From the NCBI RefSeq assembly GCF_018320785.1, contig NC_054875.1:33459657-33523656 (forward strand): a DNA stretch of 64,000 nt. The letters run 5' to 3'. Each line of letters opens with the position of its first letter. Within the stretch, counting starts at the first letter, position 1. Made by a program: the position numbers and the translations under genes. Below, piece after piece: positions 49,228 through 61,101 of the stretch. The notes under the pieces are model-generated. The model saw only the letters and a program-made list of their open reading frames with translations, did not search any database and had not been told where the DNA came from. The stretch is from Cheilinus undulatus. Its lineage: Eukaryota; Chordata; Actinopteri; Labriformes; Labridae.

Positions 49228-49494
49228 CAGCGCTTCCAAAAATGTAGGCTTGAGACAACCGAAGGGCCCCAAAGGTACTGCAGGTGGGCCATGAGGGATT
49301 AGTTGCAATAAATAAAACCAGGAACTTAATTTCAAACATTAAATTCATCTTTAAAATGATTTTTAAAAAGCCTTTTAAGTCCAAGAATCAAATATACACA
49401 TTTATATCATAAGAAAGAAAGAATGCAGGGTTTTGGTGGGCCCCAGAAGATTTTCAGGTTTCCTTTTAGGCCCCAGCAGGTTTGGGAAAAGGTG
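49228..49494. mobile_element. hAT MITE, 267 bp, with perfect 8-bp target duplication
   Basis: The left end CAGCGCTTCCAAAAATGTAG and the right end on minus (CACCTTTTCCCAAACCTGC) form degraded inverted ends of the hAT CAGTGCTTCCCAAA type. The flanks are identical: TCCTAAAG at 49220-49227 and 49495-49502. GGGCCCC/GGGCCC blocks sit near both ends. Non-coding. Confidence 0.85.
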
Positions 49495-49509
49495 TCCTAA
49501 AGCATACCT

Positions 49510-51160
49510 GGCCAATCACGTAGACTGCAATGTAATATACAAATAACAATTCATATTATTTTTTCTAATTTTGTATGTTTTAAGACATTTTCCATGAAAA
49601 CATAATCAAAGCAGCAGGGATCTGGAAGTGTTGCCAGGGATTTATTTGTTTAAATAGGCTTTACAGAGTTGTAGGGTGATAATCCAGACCATTCTGTATG
49701 CCTTTTTAATTTATTTGTGTTAAAATGCTTTAATGATTGTGGCTTCTTGGATTAAAAACATTTAAGAGTGTCAAAATAAAAATGTTCTACTCACAATGGT
49801 GCATGTTTACACATAATGTTGGCTGGTATTTAAATCTACAGCTGTGGCAGAAAGTCAGTCAGTCTGTAGTGATGATTTTAAAACCACCAGAAGGGGGAAC
49901 AAGAAACATACACAGTAGCCAAAACCATGATCTGATCTGGTTGAAAACATATTAAAACAGCACAGACTCAGTGTGAATCAGAGTGTCTGATTTTAATTTT
50001 GTGACTGACAACTATTTACAAAGCAGTTCTGATCAAAGTGTCACCTTTGCACATTTTCTGTTAAGCTGTCTGTATTGTAAGCAATGGTTGGTTTAACCAC
50101 TGACATGGAAACGCCATTAGACATGTTCATCACTGGTCTTTGAACGCCCCCCACTGGTTACTCAGAGAATTGTTCCTCTAGGCCATTTCAACTGTGAACA
50201 GCAGGTGGCGTCACTTCCTTATCTGTTTCTAAAGCTGCCAGCTGGAGGGTTAGGATTAACGTTGAAATTAAAAAGGAAAAAATCCCTAGAGTTCAAAGGC
50301 ATAGCATCAGTAAACTGGTGTTTTATTTGAACAGAAACACTTTGAACAAATTCAGTCAACTTATATGACTTTCTCTATAAAATATAGAAACAATATTTTT
50401 CAGATATTCCTTTCATTTGCCTTTTTGTCCAACCAGCAATACACCATGTTAAAAACACAAGGTTTGGTTGTTGTGGCACTGAAAATTCTATTTTTGGGTC
50501 AATGACATATAAGGTTTTAATCATTGCAGTTGCAACACCTTACATTTACAACTAATTTGAAATTAAATTGGTAAATATTTTGACAAATGTTTTACTTTTT
50601 GCTAGCTAGAAAATGGATACTTATATCTTTAAAATAAAATAAAGAATTTTATGGTAAAATGACATTTTTGCTGTTTCACCTTGGATGTACCACCGACATG
50701 AAGAGTACCCACTCACCTAAGTAAAATTGTAATGAATGATTTTTGTGAAAAAATATGTGATACCTCTTTTACCTTATTAGAGATAAAGTAAATATTCTGA
50801 GTTTTAATTCATATTATTTATTTCAGATATTGACACTTTTTGCAGTTGCACCACCTAAAACTGGTTGCACCTCCTCACATTTGCAAAAAATTTCACATAA
50901 ACAGGAAAATACTTCAACACAAGTCATTACTTTTGCTCTTGTTAAAAAGTGAAGACATATTTTCTTTAAAAAAATTACAATTGTCATGGTAAAATAAGGT
51001 TTAATCAGTTTTACCTTGGTTATACTACAAGGCATGTAAAGAGTACCTGCATGTCTGTGACTGAAAATAAATGTTTTTATCTTCACTTGGAAAGGAGCTA
51101 TAAACTGTTTCACTTGGCTTTGAGTGTCAGATGAAGTCATTATTGTTATTATTATTTGTT
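49510..51160. other. Intergenic DNA, nothing identified
   Basis: Very A+T-rich. The 118-codon minus frame at 50823-51179 is Lys/Ile/Phe-rich, has no motif and runs into an AGCTA-family fragment, so it is not called. Confidence 0.4.
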
Positions 51161-51164
51161 GATC

Positions 51165-51375
51165 ATTAAATTTTTTCATTAAACTTTATTCATAAACAAA
51201 ATTTAGCTGTTAAATTCATGAATCAACCACATTGTAAATATTACAGACAAAGTCAGACTTCATAAAAATGTGTCTAATCCAGGTTTAATTATGTATAGAC
51301 CCTCATTAGATGTTTAGCTACATGGATGGTAGCTTGTTTTACCTACCTTAGCTATGTAGTTTATGTTGCCTTTAT
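51165..51375. repeat. AGCTA-rich element, copy 4 (left-part fragment)
   Basis: Contains AAACTTTATTCATAAACAAA, TCTAATCCAGGTTTAATTATG and TATAGACCC, then only a short run of TAGCTACATGG/TTAGCTATGTAG motifs. It matches the left half of copies 1 and 3; the rest is deleted. Confidence 0.7.
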
Positions 51376-52719
51376 TATTATTATTTTTTAATTATGTTTG
51401 TTATAAATATCATTTGTGACAATACAATAATAACAACAACCACAAAAAAAAAAAAAAGGAAGATGCTTAAAGGACAGTGAGGTGGTCAGGATTGACAAGG
51501 TAGAGAATTATACACAACAGACTTTTTCATCACTTCATTTTAAAATTGAAGTCCCATGATTCCAATGGGTGCCACCCTGACTTTTAAGAACTTGCAAATT
51601 CAGGAACAAAAGTTTTTTGATGATTTTACAAACTTTGAAATGATCAATTTTAATAACACCGTTTATATTTCAAAGATTTCAACCAAAAAAACATGCCTAA
51701 GTTATTCTCATTGGAATTTCTCAAAATTAAAATGCCATTTTTAAAGAATCTGTTCATGTGAAATCTATTAGATTTATTATTATACAAATTATAATTAGTT
51801 ATATTGATCATGCCAAGCATAAAATTCAATTTAATTTCAAATAGAAGATGGAGAATGCATTGCTCAAAATTGAGTTGTTTCAAAAAGTACATCAGAATTT
51901 TTAAAACCTTTTAAAAACCTGCACATTTGAAATTTTACAGTAGCGTGAACACGAATTAATAAGAATTAATAAGGGTGTAACTCATTCACAAAAACCACAA
52001 GAAAAAATGAGGGAAAGACTTTAAAACAGCACAAGGCTTAAAATATGTATATACATTTCTAAGTTTAGGACATTTTCTAATTCCTTATGATGCCGTCTCC
52101 ACAATGTCCATCCCCCTAAGAACATCAACAACTGACCATCACATGACCTTCAGCAGTGTCATATATTACATCAAAGAGTCCCTGCAGTTAAAGTGAGGAG
52201 TCTGCATGTTGTCCAGATAAGACTAGAGCAGACGTAAACACTAACAGGCATCTGGCCAAATTCCGACTCTACCTGCTTTTCTACGAGATTGTAGGTGTAA
52301 GAATGTGTTCAAATGAAAGAAAAAGCACAGAGTAAAAGAAACAAGAAAAAAGTATACTATGTTTATATACAGATATACACTGCATGGAAATGGTCGGTTT
52401 CCATATGGAAATGGTCGGTCATATATGTTTGCTCACATGTAACTCTGTCAGTGTCTTTGTCCGATGGTTAATGAGGCCGCCATGCAGCAGCCGGTGCTCT
52501 AACCAAATATAATCATGTTTTGTTGATAATCTGGTGATAAAACAGGTTTCTACTACGTGCGCATTCAAGACTATTAATTGCAGTCATGTACAAATGCAGA
52601 AAGAAAAATTCAGTCAAAATATCACAGACAGTGGGAAAATCCAATAACAAACTAGAGCAAGAAATACACTGTGCTGATAATTCTAGGTCAATTCTCCATA
52701 AGTAAAGTTTGAAATTCAG

Positions 52720-53075
52720 CATGATGGTGCAGTGTTTACAGCAAAAAGTTTCCTCCCACAGACCAAAGGCATGCCTGCTTAGTCAAATCAGCAACACTAA
52801 ATTGCCCATAGGTGTGATCCTGTACAATATTGCTAAATGTCAGCCCTGCGATTGACTGGCAACCGGTCCAGGATGCACCACACTTCTTGCCCAGTTGCAG
52901 TTAGGATTGGCTGCAGCCACTTGTAACCCTCAATGTAATGAGCAATATAAGTAATATCCTCCAGTGACCTGAGCCTAGCCATCCAGTAAGAAATGATTAT
53001 ATGGAGGTATAGTGGAGTATTTTTTGATGATAGACCAAAAAGACTTGCTGAGGCCAAGCATGAACAAAATGAAAG
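52720..53075. repeat. Degraded fish SINE-like repeat
   Basis: Successive blocks match an abundant fish repeat: GATGGTGCAGTG, TTTCCTCCCACAGACCAAAG, ACTAAATTGCCCATAGGTGT, CCTGCGATTGACTGGCAACC followed by GGTCCAGGATG, and TTAGGATTGGCTGCAGCC. The head has decayed polymerase III box similarity only. It ends in an A-rich run at 53067-53092. The minus frame at 52833-53057 is a translation of this repeat. Confidence 0.7.
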
Positions 53076-53084
53076 AAAAAAAAA

Positions 53085-53960
53085 AAAAAAAATTCAGTGA
53101 AAATTCTTAAATGTTTTTCAAAGTATCCCATAAAAATACCCCGAAAGTTCTTGCAATATTCCCCAAATGATTAAGTGAAACTTTAACATAAAGCCTCATA
53201 ATTCCAATAAAACAAATCCTGCAAAAACTCAAAAAAAAACTTCAAAAAAACTCCCTCAAATTTCAAAGCAAATTTCCCCTTAAATATCTGATCATATTCC
53301 CAAAAATGTACATACACTTCCCAAAATTTCCTTTGAACTGACAGAAAATCCCCCAAACATCCAAACAAATTCTCTTAAATTATCTTGAACAGTTTTGAAA
53401 ATTTTAATACCCCCCCCAAAAAAATCCCCAAAATGTACAAATACATTTCCCAATTTTCCATGAAAATACCTAAAAATTCCAAACAAATTTCCATTTTTAA
53501 GAAAATTCTCCAAAAATTGTAAAGCAAATTTCACCTTAAATTACTTATCAAATTTCTAAAAATGCACATTTGATCCCCAAAATTCCATTAAAATTACAGA
53601 ACCCCCCCCCCCCCCCAAAAAAAATCCCCTTAAATTTCTGAGAATTCTTGAAAATGTAAAATTCTTCCCCCATGCCTGATCAAATTTCTAAAAAGAAAAT
53701 AAAATCTCTAAAAATGTTAAAGCAAATTCCCTCCAATTTCTCACCCATTCCCTGAATTTTAAGTAAATTTCCCAAACTTCCATGAAAATGCCTGAAAAAT
53801 CTCCAAGCAAACTCCCCAACACATCCAAAGAATTGCATGAAAAATGACAAATTTCAAAGCAAGCCCCCCCCCCAAAAAAAAATTCCCACAATGCTCAATA
53901 CTCAATGCAAACATACACCAAAAATTTTTATGAAAAAAAATTTTGAAAATTTCACAGCAA
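53085..53960. repeat. Degenerate A/C-rich minisatellite-like tract
   Basis: About 875 bp of irregular AAAATTCCC/CCCAAAAATTCC/CAAATTTC motifs on plus, with almost no G. Several runs of C (for example 53602-53617 and 53864-53874) occur. The Phe/Leu/Gly/Glu-rich minus frames (53183-53891) are translations of this simple sequence and not genes. Confidence 0.75.
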
Positions 53961-53969
53961 ATTATTCAA

Positions 53970-56150
53970 CTTTTCAAGCAAGTGACTTCAACTGAATGGA
54001 CATTCAAGGCAATTATCTAAAAAAATCTAACAGTAGAAATGATTACGGGAAGCTGGAATGTAATGTCTTCAAATGTACATGGAGGAAAGGATATATGGAA
54101 GGATGAATGAGAAATTTCAAAGCATGAAGATTTCTTATTCATGAGAATTTTGCTACACACGGTCAATGTGGTATTGATATATCTATTTGTCTTCTCTAAA
54201 GAAATGGAGTATTCCTGAAAATTCAAATTTTGTTGCTACACATTCTTTTCTTTTTTCTTTACAAAATTTGCTTTGGAAACAGTTAACTACAGTTAAAGCG
54301 AACTGCAGATAAGAGCCACTCAGGTCAACAACATGGGGTGCCACCATAAAGACATGCTCAGAAAAAAAGACTGTTGAATATCCATGACACTTTTGAACAT
54401 TTTGCCCATTTTAACCTGCAGACTAGTCCTGACTTTAAATTAGGTATGCTGTTTTGCACAATCTGGATTAGAGCCTACCAATACAGTCAGTCTAAAATGG
54501 GATGCATGTTGCACAGCGAGTTACATACACCACTTGACATTAAACCAAAGATCTGACTCTCACTCTAACGTGTGTGATTGTGTTCCAAAGTTTGTGTAAA
54601 CTACAGAGCATGTGTTGTGGGGGAGTGTGTCCATATGACCAGTCCTGCATTCCAGTGGGATAATCTTATCTCTCTCCTGCTGAGCTTATGGACCTCTGAA
54701 CCTGAGGGCCATCACACATTACAGAGAGTCATAGACAGAAGTGGTCATTTTAGCCTCTAAAATGTAAGTAGATGTTAGACTGGTTCAAAGGCCTCGATGT
54801 CCAGGCGGATCCTTCACACACTCATCTGAGCTTATTCACATTTAATCAGTGTCTTTACATCGCCACATCCAAGAGTCGGGGGATCTCCTGTCTTCTTTTA
54901 TCATCTTAGAGAACCTGACCCAACTTGTTTGTTCTTTTCTGTTGTTGTCTGGTTATCCTGGAAAAACAACCTGCTTGAACATCAAATGTAAATGCACTCA
55001 AAGTGATCGTTGGATGGGGACTGAATGAACTGACTGACCGAATGCCAACAATGAACCTGATTGTTCACAGGCCATCACTGAGGGGTTTTTAAATGTAAAA
55101 CACAGCTTTCAGCTGTACCTGTGTACTTGTCACTGCAGCAGAAGCATTTGTACACTCACAATAGGTGTTAGGGAGGAGGCTTCTTCTTAAACATATGAAA
55201 GGCCACTGGAGTACAGAACAATCAGCAGCCACCATCTTCAAAGTGGCATGACATAACTTGATATAAAACACACAAAGGTACAGTTGTACTGTTGCAAAAA
55301 AGCATATATTTGACCTCAAAATTATGTTTAAAAAACAATAACCTGAAGCTAATACTCCTTACATTTAAAGGGAATTATTACCTTTGGGGGAAGGTAAAAA
55401 TATCCAACTTTAAAAACTGTAATTATTTCCTATGAATGTATGTACATGAAAACTAAATGTTTGTTGTTGTTTTTGTTGCCTTTTTACATCTGCCAGTTGA
55501 TTCAAGTCAGCTTAAGCTCAAGTCACATCAAAAACAAAGCCATAGCAATTCTGTTGTTCGCCACGAAACAGGAAGTTGTTTTTTAAGCGTCTTAAAACAC
55601 TGGTAGAGCCATGAATGTTTGCAGAGTGGCTTAAAATATGTCAACATCGCTGTGTGGAAATTATAATTATATGTACTTCTAAATCTCTGCCAACTCATTT
55701 TTTCTTTCGTCTCGGGAAATTGTGCGTACCCTGTATGTTTAGGACACAGGAACTTGTTTGAACAGGAAGAGCCACACAGCCTTCACTTGAGTTTTGTTTA
55801 CATGCAATAAAATATGTTTTTGTCAGCTATCTATAAACTGTAAAATTACTTAAATTTGGATCAGATCAACCCTCTCTGAGGGCTTTCTTCATCAGAAGAA
55901 CACCTTGGATTTTGCAGAATGCTCCATAATTGATAAAGAATCTCTCCATTTCTCATTCAAAAATGTTGTGCTAAGATTTATGGCTCTACAAGTGTTTCAA
56001 GACTGGAAAAAACTTCTTGTTTCATGGCGAATAAAAGATACTTATATGACTAATTTTTTAAAAGTGACTAATTTTCTATTCTCACATTACATTATGGGAA
56101 GTTAGTGCAATGAGACACAAAGACTGCATTTTATCTTATTTTAATCTTTT
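53970..56150. other. Intergenic DNA, nothing identified
   Basis: Unique-looking A+T-rich DNA with only short unsupported frames. Confidence 0.4.
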
Positions 56151-56159
56151 TTAATGGGA

Positions 56160-56590
56160 TGTAAACAACTTTGATTTTTTTTTTTTTGTTTTTTTTTTCC
56201 ACATTCACTAAACCTCAGAGCATTGATACATAACATGTCTCAGGACACACCACCTCCTATTTATGAGGAATGGCACACTCATTTCCACAAGTATATATTG
56301 TATTTGACTCCATTTTCCCACGATAACATGTCAACTTAGTTTATCAACGAGAAATTAAGAAATAATAAGAAATTAAAACCATCATTGAAAACTTTGTAAT
56401 CCCATGACAAGAATATAAATAAGTCAAAATTTTAAGACAGCAACTGTTATGGACTTGTTACAACAGAAAACTGAGTAAATTAATGGATATTAAGTCCACT
56501 TAGGACCCTGTTTATTGTAGACTTTTGCCACAATTCTTTTCGTCAGGCTAACATTTGCGACTCACTTCTGGGTGAGAACCACCACTTTAG
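56160..56590. repeat. hAT-like element end, minus orientation
   Basis: Read on minus from about 56585, GGTGGTTCTCACCCAGAAGT followed by GAGTCGCAAATG matches the left end of the element at 18161 (CGGTTCTCAACAGG... AAAAGTAGGTCACAGA). Inside are A-runs and a CCACGATAACATG block also like the 18-19 kb copy. The other end was not found. Confidence 0.45.
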
Positions 56591-56627
56591 AGGAAGTGCT
56601 GTACTTTGCCACATTTTAAGTATTTGC

Positions 56628-56905
56628 AGGCATTTGTAGCTCAGTCATTAAGGACTTGAGTTTGGAACTAGAGGGTCACCGAATCAAGTGCCAGCTCACT
56701 CATCCTGCTGAGTCACCCTGGACAAAGGCACAGAACCCTCAACGCTCAAGGCAGGTGCCCTTACACTGCAGCAACCCTGCTATTTGACACCCCTCTATCT
56801 ATAAGATCTTGTTTATACATGTGCATGTATTTCAGCCCTTGTGCCTGTAGCATGTTCAGTAACATAATGTAAAACTGCACTGCCAATCAAGGGCACTAAA
56901 ACCCC
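56628..56905. repeat. tRNA-derived SINE-like sequence
   Basis: TTGTAGCTCAGTCATTAAGG resembles a polymerase III A box, and GGGTCACCGAATCAAGTGCC about 40 bases later a decayed B box. A non-tRNA body follows, including CACCCTGGACAAAGGCACAG and ATAATGTAAAACTGCACTGC. The cloverleaf cannot be closed, so it is not called as a tRNA gene. Confidence 0.55.
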
Positions 56906-57189
56906 TGAATAAAAAATGTGTCTTTTGTGTTATTTTCAGTCCCGAGGTTTTCCAGCAGACACTTCTGAGCCTCTGTGGGAACATGGACTCGCTTCAACCC
57001 CGAGGCTGCAGAAGAGACATCTGTTCTGACTGAACTGCAAACTTTTCATGTCTTCACGTCCTCATTGTGTCATGAGGTCACTCTGACCATGTTGTAACAC
57101 AGACTGTCTGAAGACTCTCCTCTGGAGAGCAAATTCAACAGTGTGTGATCAGCTGTTTTCACCCTTACAGCCTATGGTGTGTGTTTGTG

Positions 57190-57732
57190 CAGGGCTGGTT
57201 TTAGTTATCTAGAGGCCCCAGGCAAAGGCCATTATTAGGCCCATCCTCATTTAGGTATAAACAATCACAGCAAGTGACATAATATGTTGAAGCATCTATA
57301 TTCAGGTAGCAAAGCCATACAATAACAGAACAAACACAAATGTGACCAAATATCCCACAGAGCATACTCATTGCCTCTTAGAGGAGTATCAAAGCAAACT
57401 ACTCCATTCTTTGGCAACATGGTTATTTATTCACCCAATTTTAACTTTGAATCAACTCACTATAACTGCTTAATATAAGGATATTTTGGGGCTGTGTACG
57501 GGCCTTGGATCTTGCTGTTGAGGCAGGGGTTAGGGCTTTTTCGGATAATCCTTTTTGGTGCTATTTTATTCACTATTCCCCCCTTATTCATGCTTGAAAT
57601 ACACGGCTTAATCATTGCAAGTAATTATAGACCTATACCTCAATTTTGGTGCACAACTTAATAACTATACTTGAAGCCCCTTGAAGCAAGAGGCCCCAGG
57701 CAAACCCTTGCCTGACTGTAAAACCACCTGTG
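57190..57732. mobile_element. hAT MITE, 543 bp, with perfect 8-bp target duplication
   Basis: The ends CAGGGCTGGTTTTAG and, on minus, CACAGGTGGTTTTAC are an imperfect inverted pair, with AGAGGCCCCAGGCAAA/GTTTGCCTGGGGCCTCT just inside both. TGTTTGTG is present at both flanks (57182-57189 and 57733-57740). No transposase is encoded. Confidence 0.85.
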
Positions 57733-57744
57733 TGTTTGTGTCAA

Positions 57745-59390
57745 GTCAGGTGTGTGTTTCACTTCGCCATAATTTTAGTGGGAAAAAGACACCAGAATTT
57801 AGAATAAATGTCACTGAACAGCCAAATCCGCACCCATCTTTGCTGTATAATATGAGCACTTGAACACCATCTGTACACCCAGATCCACACCTCAGATGAC
57901 TTTCTCGTGTGTCTTTGCTATTTGCTTTTTGTTTTTACTACCGTCCTGCCCTCGTGACCCCCAGTCTACATGGCGTCGGCGTCAACAAGCGCTCTAACGA
58001 AGTGTGAACTTTTGGGCATGCAGTGACAGTGGCGCCTTTAGACAGGTGCATATAGCCCCATCAGCGGCCACCGTGGAGCTTTTACACTCTTTGAAATTTT
58101 AAACAGGACCCACCGAGGACTGAGACATTCCAGTGTAACGACTGGCACCTGATTTTTCAAACTCGCAGGGTGGGTGCATCAGTGGAGCAAGTTTAAAACA
58201 AGATTTAAATGGCTACTCTTGTCATAGAGTAAGTCTGAAGCTGCATTTGAGGATTGTGGTCCGAACACATTTTTACGAAAAGAAACCTGAAGTGTAATCC
58301 AAATGCATACACGTGTTCAAATAGCTGTAAAATGAGGATAAATGCAGTCAAATAAGACCTAAAACAAAAGTTAAAAATCACTGACAATATCAAATGTGAA
58401 AAATCAGACGTTAACCTACAATCTTAGAACTTTAGAAAGACTGAAAAATCGTACTTATCTAGATTTAAGGCTAAAAGTGTGCTTTTTACGCGTGGAACGT
58501 GTACAGCCAGGATCATTGCGCAGATTCACTCAGAGAAAAACAAAATGCATTGTTTAAATCCCGTTCCTCTGGGGGCATCATCATGGTGGATTTCCTCCTT
58601 GCTTGTCACCTAAAGGCACAACATTTATTAGGACCCTGTCTGGGTTCGAATCATCAAAATAGTCCCTAACAACTCGGGTTAATTTTACCTCAGATCACGC
58701 TGTGAGCAAGCTGTGGAACAGTGCCTCTTTTATTTCACGCGCTTATTTCCCGCAGAGATGTGGAGAGAATGGGACTTAAAAGTGAACCAAGTGTATTGTA
58801 TTTTGTGCTGCTAAGAGAACAGAGCGCTTGTCTTTGGTAGTTCCCTGTAGATGTGTCATCACCGGGGTGCGTAAAAGCTCCAGGGCGCACAGAAGAGCAT
58901 GCGTAAAATCAGACACTTTGGCCTATATGGCAGGAAGGAGGGATAATGAATAATCCAACCCGGTTTAGATGTGTCATATCATATTGCTAACAAGATTTTT
59001 TCTTTATTTGGAACATGATCTCCATCATATTTTGTACTGTGTATAGACATTTTTGTGTGTAGTGTGCGCCATCTTGTATTTCTTATTTAATTTGTGTCGC
59101 TCACTCCTCTGCAGCATTATCTTAAAAAAAAAAAAAATGGAGTTTATAGTTAACTGAACTGCTAAAAGAGTTAGAAGCAATGTCAAAAGTATCAGAAAAA
59201 CATTTATTTTGCGTGTCATTTACCATTTGAGTTTATAAATCCTTGTGCGCATTTACATTTTCGTGGAATTTCTATTCTAATAGTGCTGTGATTTACTCAG
59301 GTTGTATGCTTAAATGCTTCCCTGCGGTAACAATAGAACAGTTAGAGCCGTGAAATGCACAGTTACGCCTGGGCTTTAGAGCAGCTTTTG
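57745..59390. other. snai1 upstream region, no gene
   Basis: Contains pockets with more CpG (57960-58080 and 58480-58900) and an E-box CAGGTG at about 58045. It may hold snai1 enhancers, but nothing specific can be proven from one sequence. Confidence 0.35.
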
Positions 59391-59394
59391 GCAC

Positions 59395-59540
59395 ATTGGG
59401 CACCTGTGGTGAATGGGGCTGCCTGGTGGCGCCCTGGCGCACGGGGTGTGTCTCTGGGCGGGGAAGTGCCCACCCACCCTGCTGCTTCTCCTTGCTAGTT
59501 GCTATATGAGGAGGCAACTTAGCGGGCAGTCAGCAGGATA
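59395..59540 (+). promoter_or_regulatory. snai1: Probable snai1 promoter
   Basis: A TATA-like GCTATATGAG lies at 59501-59510, about 170 bases before the start codon, putting the start site near 59530-59540. A CACCTG E-box at 59401-59406 (CAGGTG on minus) lies about 130 bases upstream. This is the site type that Snail proteins bind, and Snail autorepression through such a site is known in mammals. The region is GC-richer than its surroundings. Confidence 0.55.
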
Positions 59541-59675
59541 CACACACACAACCTCGGTGGTGGAGCTACTTTTCGCAAACAGTGACAGTAGCGGCTCGAA
59601 GAAAGTTCTCCAGAATCAGCGCGAACTCCACCGTTGGATCTTTTTTGTAACACAACATAAAAGTCAAACTTCAAC

Positions 59676-61101
59676 ATGCCGCGGTCATTCCTGGTCAAGA
59701 AGTATTACTCAAACAAGAAGCCATATTACAGAGAAAACCAGCTGGAAAGCCAAACGGGTACGTGTCTTACTTAATACTTACTTTGTGACTTATGCATCAC
59801 ACTTAGCCCGTCATTAAATAAGCTGTTAACAGAGTCACATCACGTGCAGATCAGATCCATGTGCTACATCAGACAGGGCTGCATCATGAACAGAAAAGGC
59901 CACCTGCAGCATGTGCTAATAGAGCAGCTGAATTGGTTTTAAATGCAGGCTGCAACAAGACAGCAAGAATGAAAACAAGATTTGAGCTTAACCACATTAT
60001 GAGTCCATTAAAGTGGCACCACACCTGACTTCCTCTCCTCTGTTTCTCCAGCTTTTGTCCCTGAAAGCTTTCCACTGGCTGAACTTCCAACACAGAACAA
60101 CAGCTCAGCCCTGACCTGCTACTCTTCCAGCCCATTTTCCAGCAGCACCGACACCCTTCCTGCATCTCTGTCCCCGATCACCCCAGTGTCCCTATCCCCT
60201 TCTCTGCTGCACCCACTGGATCTCAGCAGCTCCCCCTCCAGCAGCAGTGGCGAGGAAGAGGAGGACGGCGGGCGTACCTCAGATCCCCCCAGCCCGGATG
60301 TCATCCAACACCTCTATCACTGCATGCACTGCAGCAACAGCTACACCAGCCTCTCTGCACTGTCCCACCATCAGATGTTACAGCACCCGCACTCCCTTTG
60401 TGCTCCGCTGCAGCAGACGCCTTCCCTGCCCAGTGATGTCTCAACACGCCCGGCCTTCCACTGCAAACACTGCCCTAAGGAATACACAAGCCTGGGAGCT
60501 CTGAAAATGCACATACGCTCACATACTCTTCCTTGTGTGTGCCCTACCTGCGGCAAGGCCTTCTCCAGACCATGGCTTCTCAGAGGACACATTCGCACAC
60601 ACACTGGTACGCTTTTACAACAGCTTTCACATTTGTGCGTCAGACTGATCACTCTGTTTACTTGTTAATCTAACACCCTGTTGCACTGTGTACTCATTGA
60701 TATTCATTGATCTCCCCTGATGAGAGCTAATGTTATTGCTTAGCATGGCTAAAACTTATCTCATCTGCATGCAAAAAGGCAATCTGCATTAATGAAGTTA
60801 GACTACAGCTCCAGCAGTGTTATCTCTGAATCCTTTGAAAAACAATGACCAGAGGACAAACCTTTTGGCCTGCTAATGAGTGGTTTCCCTGCCTCTAATC
60901 AGTATTTTCTTTACCCCAGGTGAGCGCCCTTTTGCATGCCAACATTGTAACCGGGCCTTCGCTGACCGCTCCAACCTGCGTGCTCACCTGCAGACCCATT
61001 CAGAAGTGAAGAAGTACCAGTGTGGATCCTGCTCACGGACATTCAGCCGCATGAGTCTGCTGCACAAACACACAACGTCTGGATGCTGCCCAGCCTCGTA
61101 G
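59676..61101 (+). CDS. snai1: Snail-family zinc-finger transcriptional repressor 1, complete, 272 aa
   Basis: Exons 59676-59757, 60052-60606 and 60920-61101, both junctions in phase 1 (819 nt). Snail1 is a nuclear repressor of epithelial genes such as E-cadherin, acting in gastrulation, neural crest and EMT. The protein starts with the SNAG repression domain MPRSFLVKK (LSD1/HDAC recruitment). A Ser/Pro-rich segment with an acidic run ([12 protein letters not shown], about 90-101) follows. There are five zinc fingers: ZF1 Cys118/121-His134/139, ZF2 Cys165/168-His181/185, ZF3 Cys191/194-His207/211, ZF4 Cys219/222-His235/239, and ZF5 Cys247/250-His263 with Cys268 or Cys269 (C2HC type). [20 protein letters not shown] and [15 protein letters not shown] are family signatures. 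The intron inside the linker THT|GERPF is at the conserved position. SNAI2 and SNAI3 fit less well; the a/b duplicate cannot be told from sequence alone. Confidence 0.94.

Noticed and set aside
53183-53891. Three Phe/Gly-rich minus-strand frames
   Set aside because: Translations of simple A/C-rich DNA, with no conserved start or splice sites.
56628-56705. Possible tRNA gene
   Set aside because: A- and B-box-like sequences are present, but acceptor and anticodon stems do not pair, so it is treated as a tRNA-derived SINE.
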